A DNA stretch of 64,000 bases from the NCBI RefSeq assembly GCF_032461945.1, contig NZ_JAWCUD010000003.1, forward strand, positions 62,001 through 126,000, written 5' to 3'. Shown here piece by piece: positions 26,232 through 35,988 of the stretch. Source of the DNA: Paenibacillus_E violae. GTDB lineage: Bacteria > Bacillota > Bacilli > Paenibacillales > NBRC-103111. Each line of letters opens with the position of its first letter. Positions within the stretch are counted from its first letter, which is position 1. A program made the translations under genes and the position numbers. The notes below the pieces were generated by a model, which worked only from the letters and a program-made list of their open reading frames with translations, ran no database searches and was not told the origin of the DNA.

Positions 26232-27299
26232 TCATTCATCATCCTGTCTAATCTGAGATGGTGTCATTCCTGTCATTTTTTTGAATATGCGGTGAAAATA
26301 AGTGAGATCGGAATAGCCGACTGCTTCTGCGGCGCTTTTGATGGATACGGAGGCGTCCTGAAGAAGGTCAAGCGCTTTCTCCATCCTCTTGGCAATCAAG
26401 TAATCCATGACGGTAACACCGACTTCTTGTTTGAACGTGCGGGACAGATGCTCTTTACTGACAAAAAATGTGCTGGCAATAGTTCCAAGACTCACTTGCT
26501 CGGCATAGGAAAGATCGAGATACTTCCGAATCTCCTCGATATTAATACGATTCTTGTTTTTTCTTTGGTGAATAAGCGCTTCCAAGATCCCGACATACGT
26601 GGTGGTCAACACCTCGATCCACTCTACTACCTTCGTATCATCCGTGACGAAAAAATGGCTGGCACTTGCTTGAGCATCAGGCGTTAATTCGCTTCCTGAC
26701 AAGGCGCACTGCTCTTCCAATAGCAGCATGAATTGCTTGTAGAGTGAATTATTCAGTCCAGGCTGCAGGCTTTCTTGATCGCTCAACACTTGCTCCAACT
26801 GCTTAAAACTTTTTTTGATCGCCTCTGTGTTCATCTCTTGAAAATGCCTGGAGACCGTGTGCTTCATCTCGGTAATGACCTTTAATAACTGTTTGTCCAG
26901 CGGCTTAGCCGCATGAATCCCCCGTGTTACGCCCAGCTCTCGTACCGCTTTCTCCAAAGCTCTATTCAGCTCTTCCGGATTGATCGGCTTGATCAGATAT
27001 TCATCCACCTTGGATAAAATCGCCTGTTTCGTATAGGTAAAATCATCAAATCCGCTAATGACAATTTTGCGTATAAACGGATAGTCTTCACTTATTTTTT
27101 GCAATAGCTGAGCTCCGTCCATGCCTCGCATTTTCATATCCGTTATGACGATTTCAGGATGAATCTTCGCAATGATCGCTAGGCCGCTAAGCCCATCTTC
27201 GGCTTCCTCAACCTGAGAGATGCCTAGTCTCTCCCAATCAGCCAAATGCCTTATACTGTTGCGGACCCAGAACTCATCATCAATAATGACAGCTTTCAT
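26232..27299 (-). CDS. AraC-type two-component response regulator (YesN-like)
   Basis: A 355-residue response regulator. The receiver domain (1-120) has the acidic pair in VIIDDEF, the phospho-acceptor Asp in IVITDMKMRGMDG and Lys in YLIKPINPEE. The C-terminal AraC domain (about 255-353) has two helix-turn-helix units, the second in AAEAVGYSDLTYFHRIFKKM, ending with the usual MTPSQIRQ. The middle region is shorter than in the partial regulator at 1-1056. The ATG overlaps the kinase stop by 4 bases. The likely target is the binding-protein promoter directly downstream. Confidence 0.95.
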   Translation of the reverse strand: MKAVIIDDEFWVRNSIRHLADWERLGISQVEEAEDGLSGLAIIAKIHPEIVITDMKMRGMDGAQLLQKISEDYPFIRKIVISGFDDFTYTKQAILSKVDEYLIKPINPEELNRALEKAVRELGVTRGIHAAKPLDKQLLKVITEMKHTVSRHFQEMNTEAIKKSFKQLEQVLSDQESLQPGLNNSLYKQFMLLLEEQCALSGSELTPDAQASASHFFVTDDTKVVEWIEVLTTTYVGILEALIHQRKNKNRINIEEIRKYLDLSYAEQVSLGTIASTFFVSKEHLSRTFKQEVGVTVMDYLIAKRMEKALDLLQDASVSIKSAAEAVGYSDLTYFHRIFKKMTGMTPSQIRQDDE

Positions 27300-29086
27300 T
27301 GTAGAGGCTCCTCTCCTTTAACAATGGCGGGGATAACGACTTTGACCGTCGTTCCGGCACCTTTCGAGCTTGTAACAAACATCCCATACTCTTGACCGAA
27401 AATAAGCTTAATCCGTGAATTCACATTGTTCATTCCCATGCTTTCCCCAATCACTGAATCCTCCCCAGGGCGACTTAAATGTCGCCGAATTTCCTCCAAA
27501 CGCGCCTCATCTATGCCTATTCCGTTATCTTCAATACTAATTTCAATGTCATCCATCATCTTCTCGACTCTAATCGTGATGATCCATTGGCCCATCTTTC
27601 CTTCCAAACCATGGACGAAACAATTTTCTACGATTGGCTGAAGAATAAATTTGGGAAGCTCGTAATTCCCACAGTCATCTTCGATATCCATTTGAATAAG
27701 AATCATGTCTTGAAAACGCAATTTCTGAATTTGCAAATAGTTTGTAACATGCTCGATTTCGTCAGCCACGGTGACCAGATCCGATTTCATTTTGATCGTA
27801 TAACGAAATAACTCGCTAAGCGCTCTGACATACTCATAAATTTCCGGTGCATTTCGGGAGAGGGCAACCCCACCTATGGATTGCAGCGCATTATACAGGA
27901 AATGAGGGTTAATCTGTGCCTGCATCGCTTTTAGCTGTGCGGTCCTCTTCTCAATTTTGCTTTTATACTCAATTTGAACCAGCTCTTTAATTTTCAGCAG
28001 CATGGAATTAAACCGTCTCTCCAGCGTACCGATTTCATCGCTTCGCACCTTGTCGACACCCACGTTGAAATTTAAATGCTCTACAGCCTTCATCGACCTC
28101 GTTAATCGAATGATCGGCTTCGTCGTGAAATAAGCAATTAATACGGAAAGAATAATCGCCAACAGTGTAGAGACCATAGCTGTATAAAAACTAAAACTCA
28201 GCGTTGTGGAAGCGCCTTCATTCACATAGCTAATTGGGATAAATTTCACGATCCATAAGTTGGCCGACACAACAGGCTGATAAAACAGAATCCCTTGCTT
28301 GGATTCAATAAAACCTGGTTCCATTGGACCGTGTATCGCCTTTTCCAGTACCTCCTGATCCATCATCGTTTGTACGGGGTAAGGGTTGTACATCATGTTT
28401 CCCTGCGCATCCAATACAAGCACTTCGCTGTTGGGCTCAGAATGGATCATGTTAATGACATTATCCATCATATTCCATCTGGCTTCAATGAACACGCCGC
28501 CGAGTATTTCGTGGTCTTCAAACCGATTCATGCTGCGTATCAATTTGAAATTATTGTGTGCAGATTTCACAATCTTATTGACGGTCTGATGGTTGTTGGC
28601 TGATTCTCCCCCTTCCAAAGCGGGATTCACTTTCTGATCTGTTGATCGAACGGCATCTTTATCCACGATATACAGGCGCTGTTTGGCATTCAGATAAAGA
28701 GAGATCGAGGCAATATTCGTGTTGTTGGCCACATATAGAGATCTGAGTTTCTCATCTATATACGGTTTTCCTGTATCCAGACCGGTACCAGCGCTTATCG
28801 TTTCACCATTCGTATTCGGAAATAAGTTATTATCCATCAGAAGGGAATACGCCACTGAATGCAATTGGCCGAATTTTTCATCGAAGTATTTGGCAGCCCA
28901 GTCCATTCTTGACTCGTTAGAACGTATGATTTCCAGACTTAGTGAGTGCTTGGTGGTCTTTGCAGCGAAAATCGTCACTAAGGTTAACGGCAGCACAGCG
29001 ATAATGACCATTAAAATCATAAGCTTGTATCTCATACTCATTTGAAAAGGAAACTGAAGACGCCGAGTCATATTTCTAATTTCCAT
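27296..29086 (-). CDS. Sensor histidine kinase, YesM family
   Basis: A membrane kinase of 596 residues. The first helix spans about residues 21-42, followed by a large extracellular Cache-like sensing domain, a second helix near 290-312, a HAMP linker and a YesM-type kinase core with the phospho-acceptor His in QAQINPHFLYNALQS. The GHKL ATPase has FILQPIVENCFVHG and IEDNGIGID. AAGGGGA precedes the ATG at 29086 by 8 nt. It is coupled to the response regulator through a 4-base overlap and is divergent from the diguanylate cyclase gene. Confidence 0.95.
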   Translation of the reverse strand: MEIRNMTRRLQFPFQMSMRYKLMILMVIIAVLPLTLVTIFAAKTTKHSLSLEIIRSNESRMDWAAKYFDEKFGQLHSVAYSLLMDNNLFPNTNGETISAGTGLDTGKPYIDEKLRSLYVANNTNIASISLYLNAKQRLYIVDKDAVRSTDQKVNPALEGGESANNHQTVNKIVKSAHNNFKLIRSMNRFEDHEILGGVFIEARWNMMDNVINMIHSEPNSEVLVLDAQGNMMYNPYPVQTMMDQEVLEKAIHGPMEPGFIESKQGILFYQPVVSANLWIVKFIPISYVNEGASTTLSFSFYTAMVSTLLAIILSVLIAYFTTKPIIRLTRSMKAVEHLNFNVGVDKVRSDEIGTLERRFNSMLLKIKELVQIEYKSKIEKRTAQLKAMQAQINPHFLYNALQSIGGVALSRNAPEIYEYVRALSELFRYTIKMKSDLVTVADEIEHVTNYLQIQKLRFQDMILIQMDIEDDCGNYELPKFILQPIVENCFVHGLEGKMGQWIITIRVEKMMDDIEISIEDNGIGIDEARLEEIRRHLSRPGEDSVIGESMGMNNVNSRIKLIFGQEYGMFVTSSKGAGTTVKVVIPAIVKGEEPLQ

Positions 29087-29233
29087 AGTCGATCCCCTTT
29101 TTATTGATAGTTAAAAATACTCGTCAAATCACCTTGTATTTTCCTCCTGTTTTGTTATTGCGTAGCAAGTAAAATTCATGCTACTGTGAGAGTGAACACT
29201 CCACTATACGATCACGAGAAGGTACATTTTATA

Positions 29234-30790
29234 ATGAACGAACTTTTCATGGACTTCTTAACGATTTTGCTCCCTAGTTTTTTCTTTTTCTACATGGCAG
29301 TAACCTTAATACATCGAAATATAAAGAGCATGTTGAACCGAATTGCCGCTCTCCTCATGCTGGCTTTTCAGTTTTATTTTTTAGGAGAGTACATTAAAAC
29401 ATCTTTGCTGCCTCAGTATCAGATGCAGATAGTTCTGTATGGGAATAGCCCGATGCTTCTGTTGGTCATCTGCTGCTTGGTCCATCTTAGCGTACTCATC
29501 GGAAACCCTGCAACTTCGGCTTTCAAGCGATTATTGCCATTCATTTACGCAGCCCCGTATACATTGTGGCTTGGGTTTTTAATCACCAAAGATCATCGCG
29601 TATTATATAACGCTGCAGTGACGGATGGACGAAGTCCGCTTGATCCACAGTTTCTACTTATTACCGTTCTCTTTATTGCAGGATATATCCTTCTTTCGGT
29701 GATCATCCTCGCCGTTTCTTGGTATCGTGTCAAAGAAGTAAAACACCGACAGGTTCTGCGCTCCCTGCTTCTCAGCTTATTTTTGCTGTTTGCCTGGTTT
29801 GTCCTTGTTATATTCCTTTTACAATCGAAGGTACTAACGTCACGGAATGCCATGATCCTATTTTTTATCGGCTATTTGCTATGGGCTGTTACCCTCCGTC
29901 ATTTGGTTGGTAAATATGACATTATGCCGGATTACCGCAAGCTTTTCCATATTCTTTTCAAGTCTGCGCCGACTGCCATTCTGCTTCTGGACCAAAAAGG
30001 GGCCGTTAAAGAAATGAATCCCCGAGCCAAACAATGGTTGGAAGGGATTCCTGTTCATCATATCATGAGCTATTTCCAGTTTGAAAATAACATGCCCGTA
30101 GTCGACATGTTGGCTCTGGTTCAGCAAGAGAATGAAGTCCAGTGGGAGGCTCAACTGCATAATCCGAAGAAAGGCGATTTGGATTTGATTATGGGCCTTG
30201 AAATGATCGAAGAAACCGACGAGAAGCTATTTGTGATGCACCTGACGGATGTTACTTCTCTCAAGGTTGCGGAACGTAAATTATTGAAATCTGAACAAAA
30301 TTACAAATATTTAGCGCACCATGATTCACTTACGGATTTATATAATCGGGCTGCCCTCCATGAACTGCTATTAGAAAAGATAGAGCGCCGTGAACGTTTT
30401 GCTCTTATCTTAATTGACCTGGATAATTTCAAACCAATTAACGATCGATACGGGCATTTTGTTGGTGATCTTTATCTAAAGCATATTGCATATAGGTTGG
30501 AAAACTGCTCCCAACCTGATGATAAAATAGGACGGATTGGGGGAGACGAATTCGTTTGGATTATTTCCTCCATGGATGAAAATAGTGAATTAGACCGTAT
30601 AGTCGACCATCAGTTGTCTCTCTTGCAGAAGACCCCTTTTACGTATAAAGGGATTGAAATTCCGATTTCATTTAGCGCCGGAGTCAGTCAATATCCTCGA
30701 GATGCCACCGATATCACTACACTAATGAAGAATGCGGATGAGGCTATGTATACCATGAAACGGGCGAGGAAAAGTGGGATATCCACCTAA
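29234..30790 (+). CDS. Membrane diguanylate cyclase with PAS domain
   Basis: A 518-residue protein likely to make cyclic di-GMP. The first 225 residues carry about seven membrane helices resembling the 7TM sensor region of histidine kinases. A PAS-like domain (about 230-340) starts near FHILFKSAPTAILLLDQKG, and a GGDEF domain (about 355-515) ends the protein. The active-site loop is intact (RIGGDEFVW), and the substrate-binding helix reads HHDSLTDLYNRAALHELL. The RxxD inhibitory site normally just before GGDEF is absent, so product inhibition at that site is not expected. I place the start at the ATG at 29234; GAGAAGG lies 11 nt upstream, and an in-frame GTG 16 codons earlier lacks a site. 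Confidence 0.9.
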   Translation: MNELFMDFLTILLPSFFFFYMAVTLIHRNIKSMLNRIAALLMLAFQFYFLGEYIKTSLLPQYQMQIVLYGNSPMLLLVICCLVHLSVLIGNPATSAFKRLLPFIYAAPYTLWLGFLITKDHRVLYNAAVTDGRSPLDPQFLLITVLFIAGYILLSVIILAVSWYRVKEVKHRQVLRSLLLSLFLLFAWFVLVIFLLQSKVLTSRNAMILFFIGYLLWAVTLRHLVGKYDIMPDYRKLFHILFKSAPTAILLLDQKGAVKEMNPRAKQWLEGIPVHHIMSYFQFENNMPVVDMLALVQQENEVQWEAQLHNPKKGDLDLIMGLEMIEETDEKLFVMHLTDVTSLKVAERKLLKSEQNYKYLAHHDSLTDLYNRAALHELLLEKIERRERFALILIDLDNFKPINDRYGHFVGDLYLKHIAYRLENCSQPDDKIGRIGGDEFVWIISSMDENSELDRIVDHQLSLLQKTPFTYKGIEIPISFSAGVSQYPRDATDITTLMKNADEAMYTMKRARKSGIST

Positions 30791-30806
30791 GCGATGGCCT
30801 GAGACA

Positions 30807-30862
30807 ACAAACGGCGGCAGCCTTGGACTGAACATCTCGTCCTTGGCTGCCGCTGTTTATTT
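30807..30862. terminator. Bidirectional terminator between cyclase and MFS genes
   Basis: Long inverted repeat with GCGGCAGCC and GGCTGCCGC arms plus further pairing (CTTGGA/TCCTTG region) is followed on the plus strand by a T-rich run overlapping the end of the MFS gene. It can serve the plus-strand cyclase; on the minus strand the T-run is weak. Confidence 0.75.
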
Positions 30863-32239
30863 TTTTCTATCGATAAATAAGATCGACAAGGCACTGCCGC
30901 CAAACAAGATAACGGTTGTCACGATGAACGACAGATGCATACCGTCAATAAACGAAGCGTTGCTACTCAGGACCGAACCGAGAATGGCGACCCCTAGCGT
31001 GGCGCCGATCTGACGGCTTGCGTTAAGAGCGCCAGAAACCGCACCGGTCTGTTCCTTCGAGACCGAAGAGATTACAGCCGCCATCAGCGAGGGAATCGTA
31101 AAGGACACTCCGAAACCGATGAACAGCAATCCAATCATCGTAATCACATAGCTAGTGTTCACTTCCGTCCACACCTGAAGCAGTGTACCCACAGCACCAA
31201 GGCTAAAACCGACAGTCATCGGTATCCGTGCTCCGATTTTGCCAACTATTCGCCCCGTCAGAATCGGGTTAAAAGCAAGCGGAATCATCATGGGAAGAAG
31301 CAAGAGTCCCGTGATGTGAGCCGATAATCCGCGCACTTGTTGAAAAAATACCGGCAGTATAAATAAAATACCCGACAGGCCGATGTTAATAGCCATCCCC
31401 GCTATCATACCCGCCGATACTGTCGCATGTTTAAATAACGACAAAGGAAGTAATGGTGATTCGCCCTTGACTTCAAAAATTAAAAATAGAATAACACTTA
31501 ACAGGGCCACGCCAAATGCCACGATAATCGTCGGAGACTGCCATCCATAGGTGTCCCCCTCCATCAGTCCGAACGATAAGGCTGCTATGGCGACTATGGC
31601 CGTCATTTGGCCCCCCATGTCAAAGCTTCTCTGCGCTCTACGGTCTGTTTCCCTGACGAGCAGAAACGTCAAGATTAGGCTAATGACTGCAAGCGGCACA
31701 TTAAGCAAGAAAATGCTTCGCCAACCGAACGAATCTACCAAGAGTCCGCCGATCACAGGTCCAGCCGCCATCGCTGCCCCAGTCACCGCTGCCCATATGC
31801 CAATCGCCCTGGCACGTTCGGCCGCCTCTGGGTAGGCATGGACCAACAGGCTGAGCGAGGCTGGCATCAGCGCTGCTCCTCCAATGCCGAGTATTGCGCG
31901 TAAGCCGATCAGCATCCCCAGCGATGAAACAAATGCGGCTAGGACCGAAGCCCCGAGAAAAAGGGCCAGCCCTCCGGCATAGACCCGTTTAGCACCAAGT
32001 TTATCCGCTAACGAACCCATGGATAGCAGTAAACCGGCAAACACAATTGTGTATGCGTTGACCACCCATTGCAGACCGGATATTCCCCCGCCTAACTCGG
32101 TGCGGATCGCAGGCAGCGCGACGCTCACCACTGTCATGTCCAGGAGTACCATAAAGTATCCAAGCGAAAGTCCAAGAAGCAGCAGCGTTTTAGCTAGCTT
32201 CCCTGTAAGGTTGTGTTGTATTTGTATTGCTTTTTCCAA
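30857..32239 (-). CDS. MFS drug exporter, DHA2 (EmrB/QacA-like) family
   Basis: A proton-driven membrane exporter of about 460 residues with a predicted 14-helix layout. Typical motifs are LDMTVVSVALPAIRTELGG in the first helix, SLADKLGAKRVYAGGL after the second, and the motif C-like GPVIGGLLVDSFGWRSIF in the fifth. It is divergent from a helix-turn-helix regulator with a palindrome between them, the usual set-up for drug-inducible efflux. I favour a TTG start at 32239, which has AAGGGG 8 nt upstream, over an ATG six codons earlier that contains no site. The substrate is unknown. Confidence 0.9.
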   Translation of the reverse strand: MEKAIQIQHNLTGKLAKTLLLLGLSLGYFMVLLDMTVVSVALPAIRTELGGGISGLQWVVNAYTIVFAGLLLSMGSLADKLGAKRVYAGGLALFLGASVLAAFVSSLGMLIGLRAILGIGGAALMPASLSLLVHAYPEAAERARAIGIWAAVTGAAMAAGPVIGGLLVDSFGWRSIFLLNVPLAVISLILTFLLVRETDRRAQRSFDMGGQMTAIVAIAALSFGLMEGDTYGWQSPTIIVAFGVALLSVILFLIFEVKGESPLLPLSLFKHATVSAGMIAGMAINIGLSGILFILPVFFQQVRGLSAHITGLLLLPMMIPLAFNPILTGRIVGKIGARIPMTVGFSLGAVGTLLQVWTEVNTSYVITMIGLLFIGFGVSFTIPSLMAAVISSVSKEQTGAVSGALNASRQIGATLGVAILGSVLSSNASFIDGMHLSFIVTTVILFGGSALSILFIDRKK

Positions 32240-32338
32240 ATTTAAGTCCCCTTCCATTGCGATATGAAATTCATCTCAATAGAAAGTGTATAATGGATTG
32301 TATAATAGAATAAGATGATGGTTTATCCTAGGAGATGA

Positions 32339-32355
32339 GCTCCTACGATAGGAGC
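32339..32355. promoter_or_regulatory. Palindrome between MFS gene and its divergent regulator
   Basis: GCTCCTA-CGA-TAGGAGC is a perfect inverted repeat with 7-bp arms placed 27 bp upstream of the regulator's ATG. A related half-site CCTAGGAG lies 10 bp to the left. It is a good candidate operator for the adjacent regulator. Confidence 0.5.
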
Positions 32356-32381
32356 CAGATACGAGGAGTGGACGCCCATAT

Positions 32382-33221
32382 ATGGAGCATTCAAACAATA
32401 CGCGCCTTGAAGAATTGGCGCAGTTTCTTAAAACTCGTCGCGCACGCCTCTCGCCCGAGCAAGTGGGTCTGCCGCATGGAGGGCGAAGGCGCACACCCGG
32501 TCTTAGACGCGGGGAAGTGGCGCAGCTCTCCGGCGTTAGCGTGGATTGGTACACATGGCTGGAACAAGCGCGAAATATTCAAGTGTCAGCTCAAGTGCTA
32601 GACAATATTGCTCGGGCTCTCCAGCTGGATTCGAGTGAACGCAAGCATTTATTTCTGCTGGCTTTACAGCAACTGCCTGCCGATCTGACGCCCGTTGAAA
32701 CTACGATTAGTCCGACGCTTCAGCTTTTCCTTGACCTACAAGGGACGAGTCCTGCTTATGTGACCGATCAGCGCCTGAATATTGTTGCTTGGAACAGAGC
32801 AGCAAATCTGATTTATGGGGATTATCGTGCCATGTCGATGCGCGAGCGCAATTCGGTATGGCGAACGTTCACTTCGCCATACGTGCGTGAAATGCTTCAA
32901 GACAACTGGGAAACGCATGCCCGGCACCGTTTGGCTCATTTTCGAGCCAACTATGGCAAGTTTGCTGGTGATCCTTGGTGGATGGAGCTTATTGGGGATT
33001 TGAATCAGATCAGTGCGGAATTCAGGGCATGGTGGCCACAGCATGATGTTCTGAATGGGCCCGAAGGAAAGAAAATCAATCATCATCCGGCAGCCGGATT
33101 ACTGATCTTTGATCAACTTTCTTTCCATGTAACGGATTCGCCGCACCTTACAGTGACAATCAATGTACCGACACTCGATAGTGATACGACTCTCAAGCTT
33201 AACAAGCTTCTATCGGAATAA
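32382..33221 (+). CDS. XRE-type helix-turn-helix regulator with MmyB-like ligand domain
   Basis: A 279-residue transcription regulator. The N-terminal helix-turn-helix (about residues 8-75) has the hallmark GRRRTPGLRRGEVAQLSGVS followed by WYTWLEQ. The C-terminal part (about 110-270) is the MmyB-like PAS-related ligand-binding domain starting at PAYVTDQRLNIVAWNRAA and including NSVWRTF and AHFRANYGKFAGDPWW. Members usually repress a neighbouring oxidoreductase or exporter until a fatty acid or drug-like ligand binds; here the divergent MFS exporter is the likely target. The ribosome site (GAGGAG) is 13 nt before the ATG, longer than usual. Confidence 0.92.
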   Translation: MEHSNNTRLEELAQFLKTRRARLSPEQVGLPHGGRRRTPGLRRGEVAQLSGVSVDWYTWLEQARNIQVSAQVLDNIARALQLDSSERKHLFLLALQQLPADLTPVETTISPTLQLFLDLQGTSPAYVTDQRLNIVAWNRAANLIYGDYRAMSMRERNSVWRTFTSPYVREMLQDNWETHARHRLAHFRANYGKFAGDPWWMELIGDLNQISAEFRAWWPQHDVLNGPEGKKINHHPAAGLLIFDQLSFHVTDSPHLTVTINVPTLDSDTTLKLNKLLSE

Positions 33222-33228
33222 GTTCATC

Positions 33229-34464
33229 TTATTGTTTTGCCTCTGCCTCCAAAGGAATGAGAACGCTGAATTTCGTGCCCATCCCCTGTTTACTCTGAAC
33301 GCGAATCGTTCCACCCAAAGCTTCAATGATTCGGTAGCTGACCATAAGTCCGAGCCCCGTTCCTTTCGCCTTCGTCGAATAGAAGGGATTCCCTAATCGC
33401 TGAAGCTGTTCTTCATTCATGCCGATTCCCGTATCCATAACTTCAATAACAGCGTAGTTATTTTGGGAAAAAGCATGAATCGTTATTTTACCGTTTTTCT
33501 CAATCGCTTCAGCGGCATTTTTAATTAAATTGATCATGACTTGCGTTAATTTTTTGGAATCTCCATAAACATGCAAATCCTCCAACTGGCTATCTACGAT
33601 ATGCCCTTTTGACGTAACATAGGGTTCCGTCATGCTTATTACGTTACTCAAATGGGCTTTAACATCAATTTTTTCTACTTTTTCAGCCTGAGGCTTGGCG
33701 TACATGAGATATTCGGAAATGATAGCTTCCGCTCGATCAATTTCTTCTAATGCAAGGAGAGAATACTTAAGATCTGTTTCATTCTGAGAGCGGGATTTTA
33801 ATAGTTGAAGAAAACCTTTGGATACGGTAATGGGATTTCGAATTTCATGAGCGATGGTTGCGGCAAGCTCGCCCAACACACTAAGTTTCTCAGACCGGTA
33901 GATTTCATCCCGCATATGGATGTTGTCCCGCATCGTTTCAATGAAAAAGAAAGTGATCCATGAACAAACCGTTAGAATGACACAATAATATACAAAGAAG
34001 ATCTCATGATGATCGATATCATGTTGCAGTTGAATGGAGCTCCATACAGATACAATCAAAGCTGACAATAAGGAGAACAACATGCCAAATAAGACATTTT
34101 GTTTTCCTTCTTTTCGAAGCTTTAGAAAGACAAGAACAAGAATGAAGATGGGAATGTAAGATAACGTGGTTACGATAAACCCGCTGCCCCCAAGATAAAG
34201 GCGATAGAGAAGTAACGTAACGGCTACGAGCCCTCCTGCGCCATACCCCCCGTAAATCAGCGCTACCAGAAATGGAATGATTCTCAAATCATAGATATAT
34301 CCTGGAAAAACGGTGAAAGGAAAAGACATGCAAAATACGACGGATACACCAGAAAACACTCCGATAATTAATTTGGAGTGTTTATTCTTGTATAATCCAA
34401 AAGCAAAGTATGAAAGGGCACCTACCAGAATAAATAGAAAGTTTAAGAGTATGTAATCTAACAT
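33229..34464 (-). CDS. Sporulation-type sensor histidine kinase (5TM-LYT, KinB-like)
   Basis: A membrane histidine kinase of about 411 residues. The N-terminal third has six or so membrane helices and matches the 5TMR-LYT sensor type (MSFPFTVFPGYIYDLRIIPF; ALIYGGYGAGG). The HisKA dimerisation domain carries the phospho-acceptor His in ATIAHEIRNPITVSKGFLQL. The ATPase has NLIKNAAEAI, DTGIGM and GTGLGLMVSYRIIE. No response regulator lies nearby, so it probably feeds a shared phosphorelay such as Spo0F/Spo0A. I choose the ATG at 34464, with GGGAGGG just ahead; an ATG four codons earlier overlaps that site. It converges on the regulator gene ending at 33221. Confidence 0.9.
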   Translation of the reverse strand: MLDYILLNFLFILVGALSYFAFGLYKNKHSKLIIGVFSGVSVVFCMSFPFTVFPGYIYDLRIIPFLVALIYGGYGAGGLVAVTLLLYRLYLGGSGFIVTTLSYIPIFILVLVFLKLRKEGKQNVLFGMLFSLLSALIVSVWSSIQLQHDIDHHEIFFVYYCVILTVCSWITFFFIETMRDNIHMRDEIYRSEKLSVLGELAATIAHEIRNPITVSKGFLQLLKSRSQNETDLKYSLLALEEIDRAEAIISEYLMYAKPQAEKVEKIDVKAHLSNVISMTEPYVTSKGHIVDSQLEDLHVYGDSKKLTQVMINLIKNAAEAIEKNGKITIHAFSQNNYAVIEVMDTGIGMNEEQLQRLGNPFYSTKAKGTGLGLMVSYRIIEALGGTIRVQSKQGMGTKFSVLIPLEAEAKQ

Positions 34465-34542
34465 AAGCCCTCCCATACATAGTTATTCAATTTTGATTAT
34501 GCCTGAAAAAAGCCACTTAGCAAATAGCCAAATGACATTTCT

Positions 34543-35052
34543 TCATGATTTCCTCGCCAGTTCTATAACCGATTGAATGAAAGGTGCTTTCATTTTCGTA
34601 TATGTCACTCGATCTTCAGAATATATGGATGCAAGATGCTTCTTAAGTGTGGCATATTCGCCTACTTTCTCTTGGTGACTTCTGAGATAATTGCGGAATA
34701 AAAGGTTACTTTCCCATTCATTACTGGTAATTTCATAAACGTGCAGGTGATGCGTTCCTTTCCGCCATTCTCCTTTACGAAAAAATCGGCGAGTGTGAAA
34801 CTCCATTTTGGGAACATATTTGTAACCCAATGTATTCAAAGGTCCAATGAATAAGTCTGCTTCCTCAAGATGATGCACGCCAACCGCAATGTCCACTATT
34901 GGCTTTGAGGGTAATCCGACCACTGAGGTGCTGCCTATATGTTCGATATAGACAGCCTTATGTTGCAGAGATTGCTGTATCTTCGCCTTCTCCCTCTCAA
35001 ACTCTGCAGCCCATTCAGGCGTATATTCTGTAATTATAACTTCCTCGGCCAT
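34543..35052 (-). CDS. GrpB/UPF0157 family protein (nucleotidyltransferase-like)
   Basis: A 169-residue cytoplasmic protein of the GrpB family, which has a nucleotidyltransferase-like fold of unproven function. The signature IEHIGSTSVVGLPSKPIVDI (about residues 36-55) carries the GS and metal-binding Asp expected of the fold, and HHLHVYEITSNEW near residue 100 is also typical. Length is normal. It stands alone, divergent from the frameshifted RCC1 gene. Confidence 0.9.
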   Translation of the reverse strand: MAEEVIITEYTPEWAAEFEREKAKIQQSLQHKAVYIEHIGSTSVVGLPSKPIVDIAVGVHHLEEADLFIGPLNTLGYKYVPKMEFHTRRFFRKGEWRKGTHHLHVYEITSNEWESNLLFRNYLRSHQEKVGEYATLKKHLASIYSEDRVTYTKMKAPFIQSVIELARKS

Positions 35053-35076
35053 GGGAATACCTACCTTTCACTTTGA

Positions 35077-35980
35077 ATGATTAACTCATTTATATGTCTG
35101 GCTCTTCATGCCATTTCCGTAAAAGATGGTTTTTTTCCTAATCCCATGGTTAAAGCAACAAGTATTACAAATGTTAAAAGCATTGCTTCGAGAGTTGCCT
35201 TAAAAAATGATGGTACTGTATGGGCCATAGAACGAACATCAGAAGCTGAGCAACCCAATTACAAGGAGCATATCTCTGAAACATTGGGAGAGAGAATCCC
35301 TCACTTAGAAAATATCGTAAAAGTTGATGAGGTTGGCACTCTCGTTTTAGCTATTGATCGAGACGGAAAAGTATGGATCATTGAAACCGTAAAATATGAT
35401 CTGACTATGCCATTGAAAGCAGAACCGGTTCTTGTTGAAGGTATCGACCATGTTAAAGACGTGTTAGTTTCTACTGACTACAATGAAATAACATTTTTAA
35501 AAGAGGATGGAACGGTTTGGAACATCGATGAATATAGCCCATGGGGTTCGAGCACACCCTTATATGACACGATCCGCTATTCTAAGCCTGTGCAACTCGA
35601 AAATCTAAAAGACATTGTCCAACTTAAAAACAACCATTTTGCCATAAAGAAAGATGGTACCGTGTGGAACTGGGGGAGAACAACGGATTTCTCAAAAAGT
35701 AGAGACTTCGTCAATGTAGCTCTCACTCCTGCAGCACCATATCAGTTGGGGCAAGGGCTATTTTGTGGAGAAATGGGAAGCTCTTGGTATTGAGCCTCAA
35801 ACCATTTGGAAGAATTTATTTAAATTAGATGGCATTGAAGATGCTGCTTCCGTTAATATTAATAATTACTTTTCGCCGACGGAGTCCATTATCAAGAGAG
35901 ATGGAACGGTTTGGATGTGGGGACTCGATCACTTCAGCAAATTTATTGATAAACCACAACAAGTTGAGTTTAGGAGTTAA
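35077..35980 (+). pseudogene. RCC1-repeat protein, frameshifted and 5'-truncated
   Basis: The frame opening at 35077 reads RCC1-like repeats (VALKNDGTVWAIERTS, FAIKKDGTVWNWGRTT) up to a stop at 35793. Homology continues in the +1 frame from about 35750 (GIEPQTIWKNLFKLDGIEDA, IIKRDGTVWMWGLDHF) to a stop at 35980. A one-base change in the GGGG run at 35748-35751 would explain the break. No signal peptide is visible in the first frame, unlike the intact homologue at 14749-17565, so the 5' end is also missing. It could be a sequencing error in a live gene, but the missing signal favours a decayed copy. Confidence 0.7.
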
Positions 35981-35988
35981 TTCGTATG

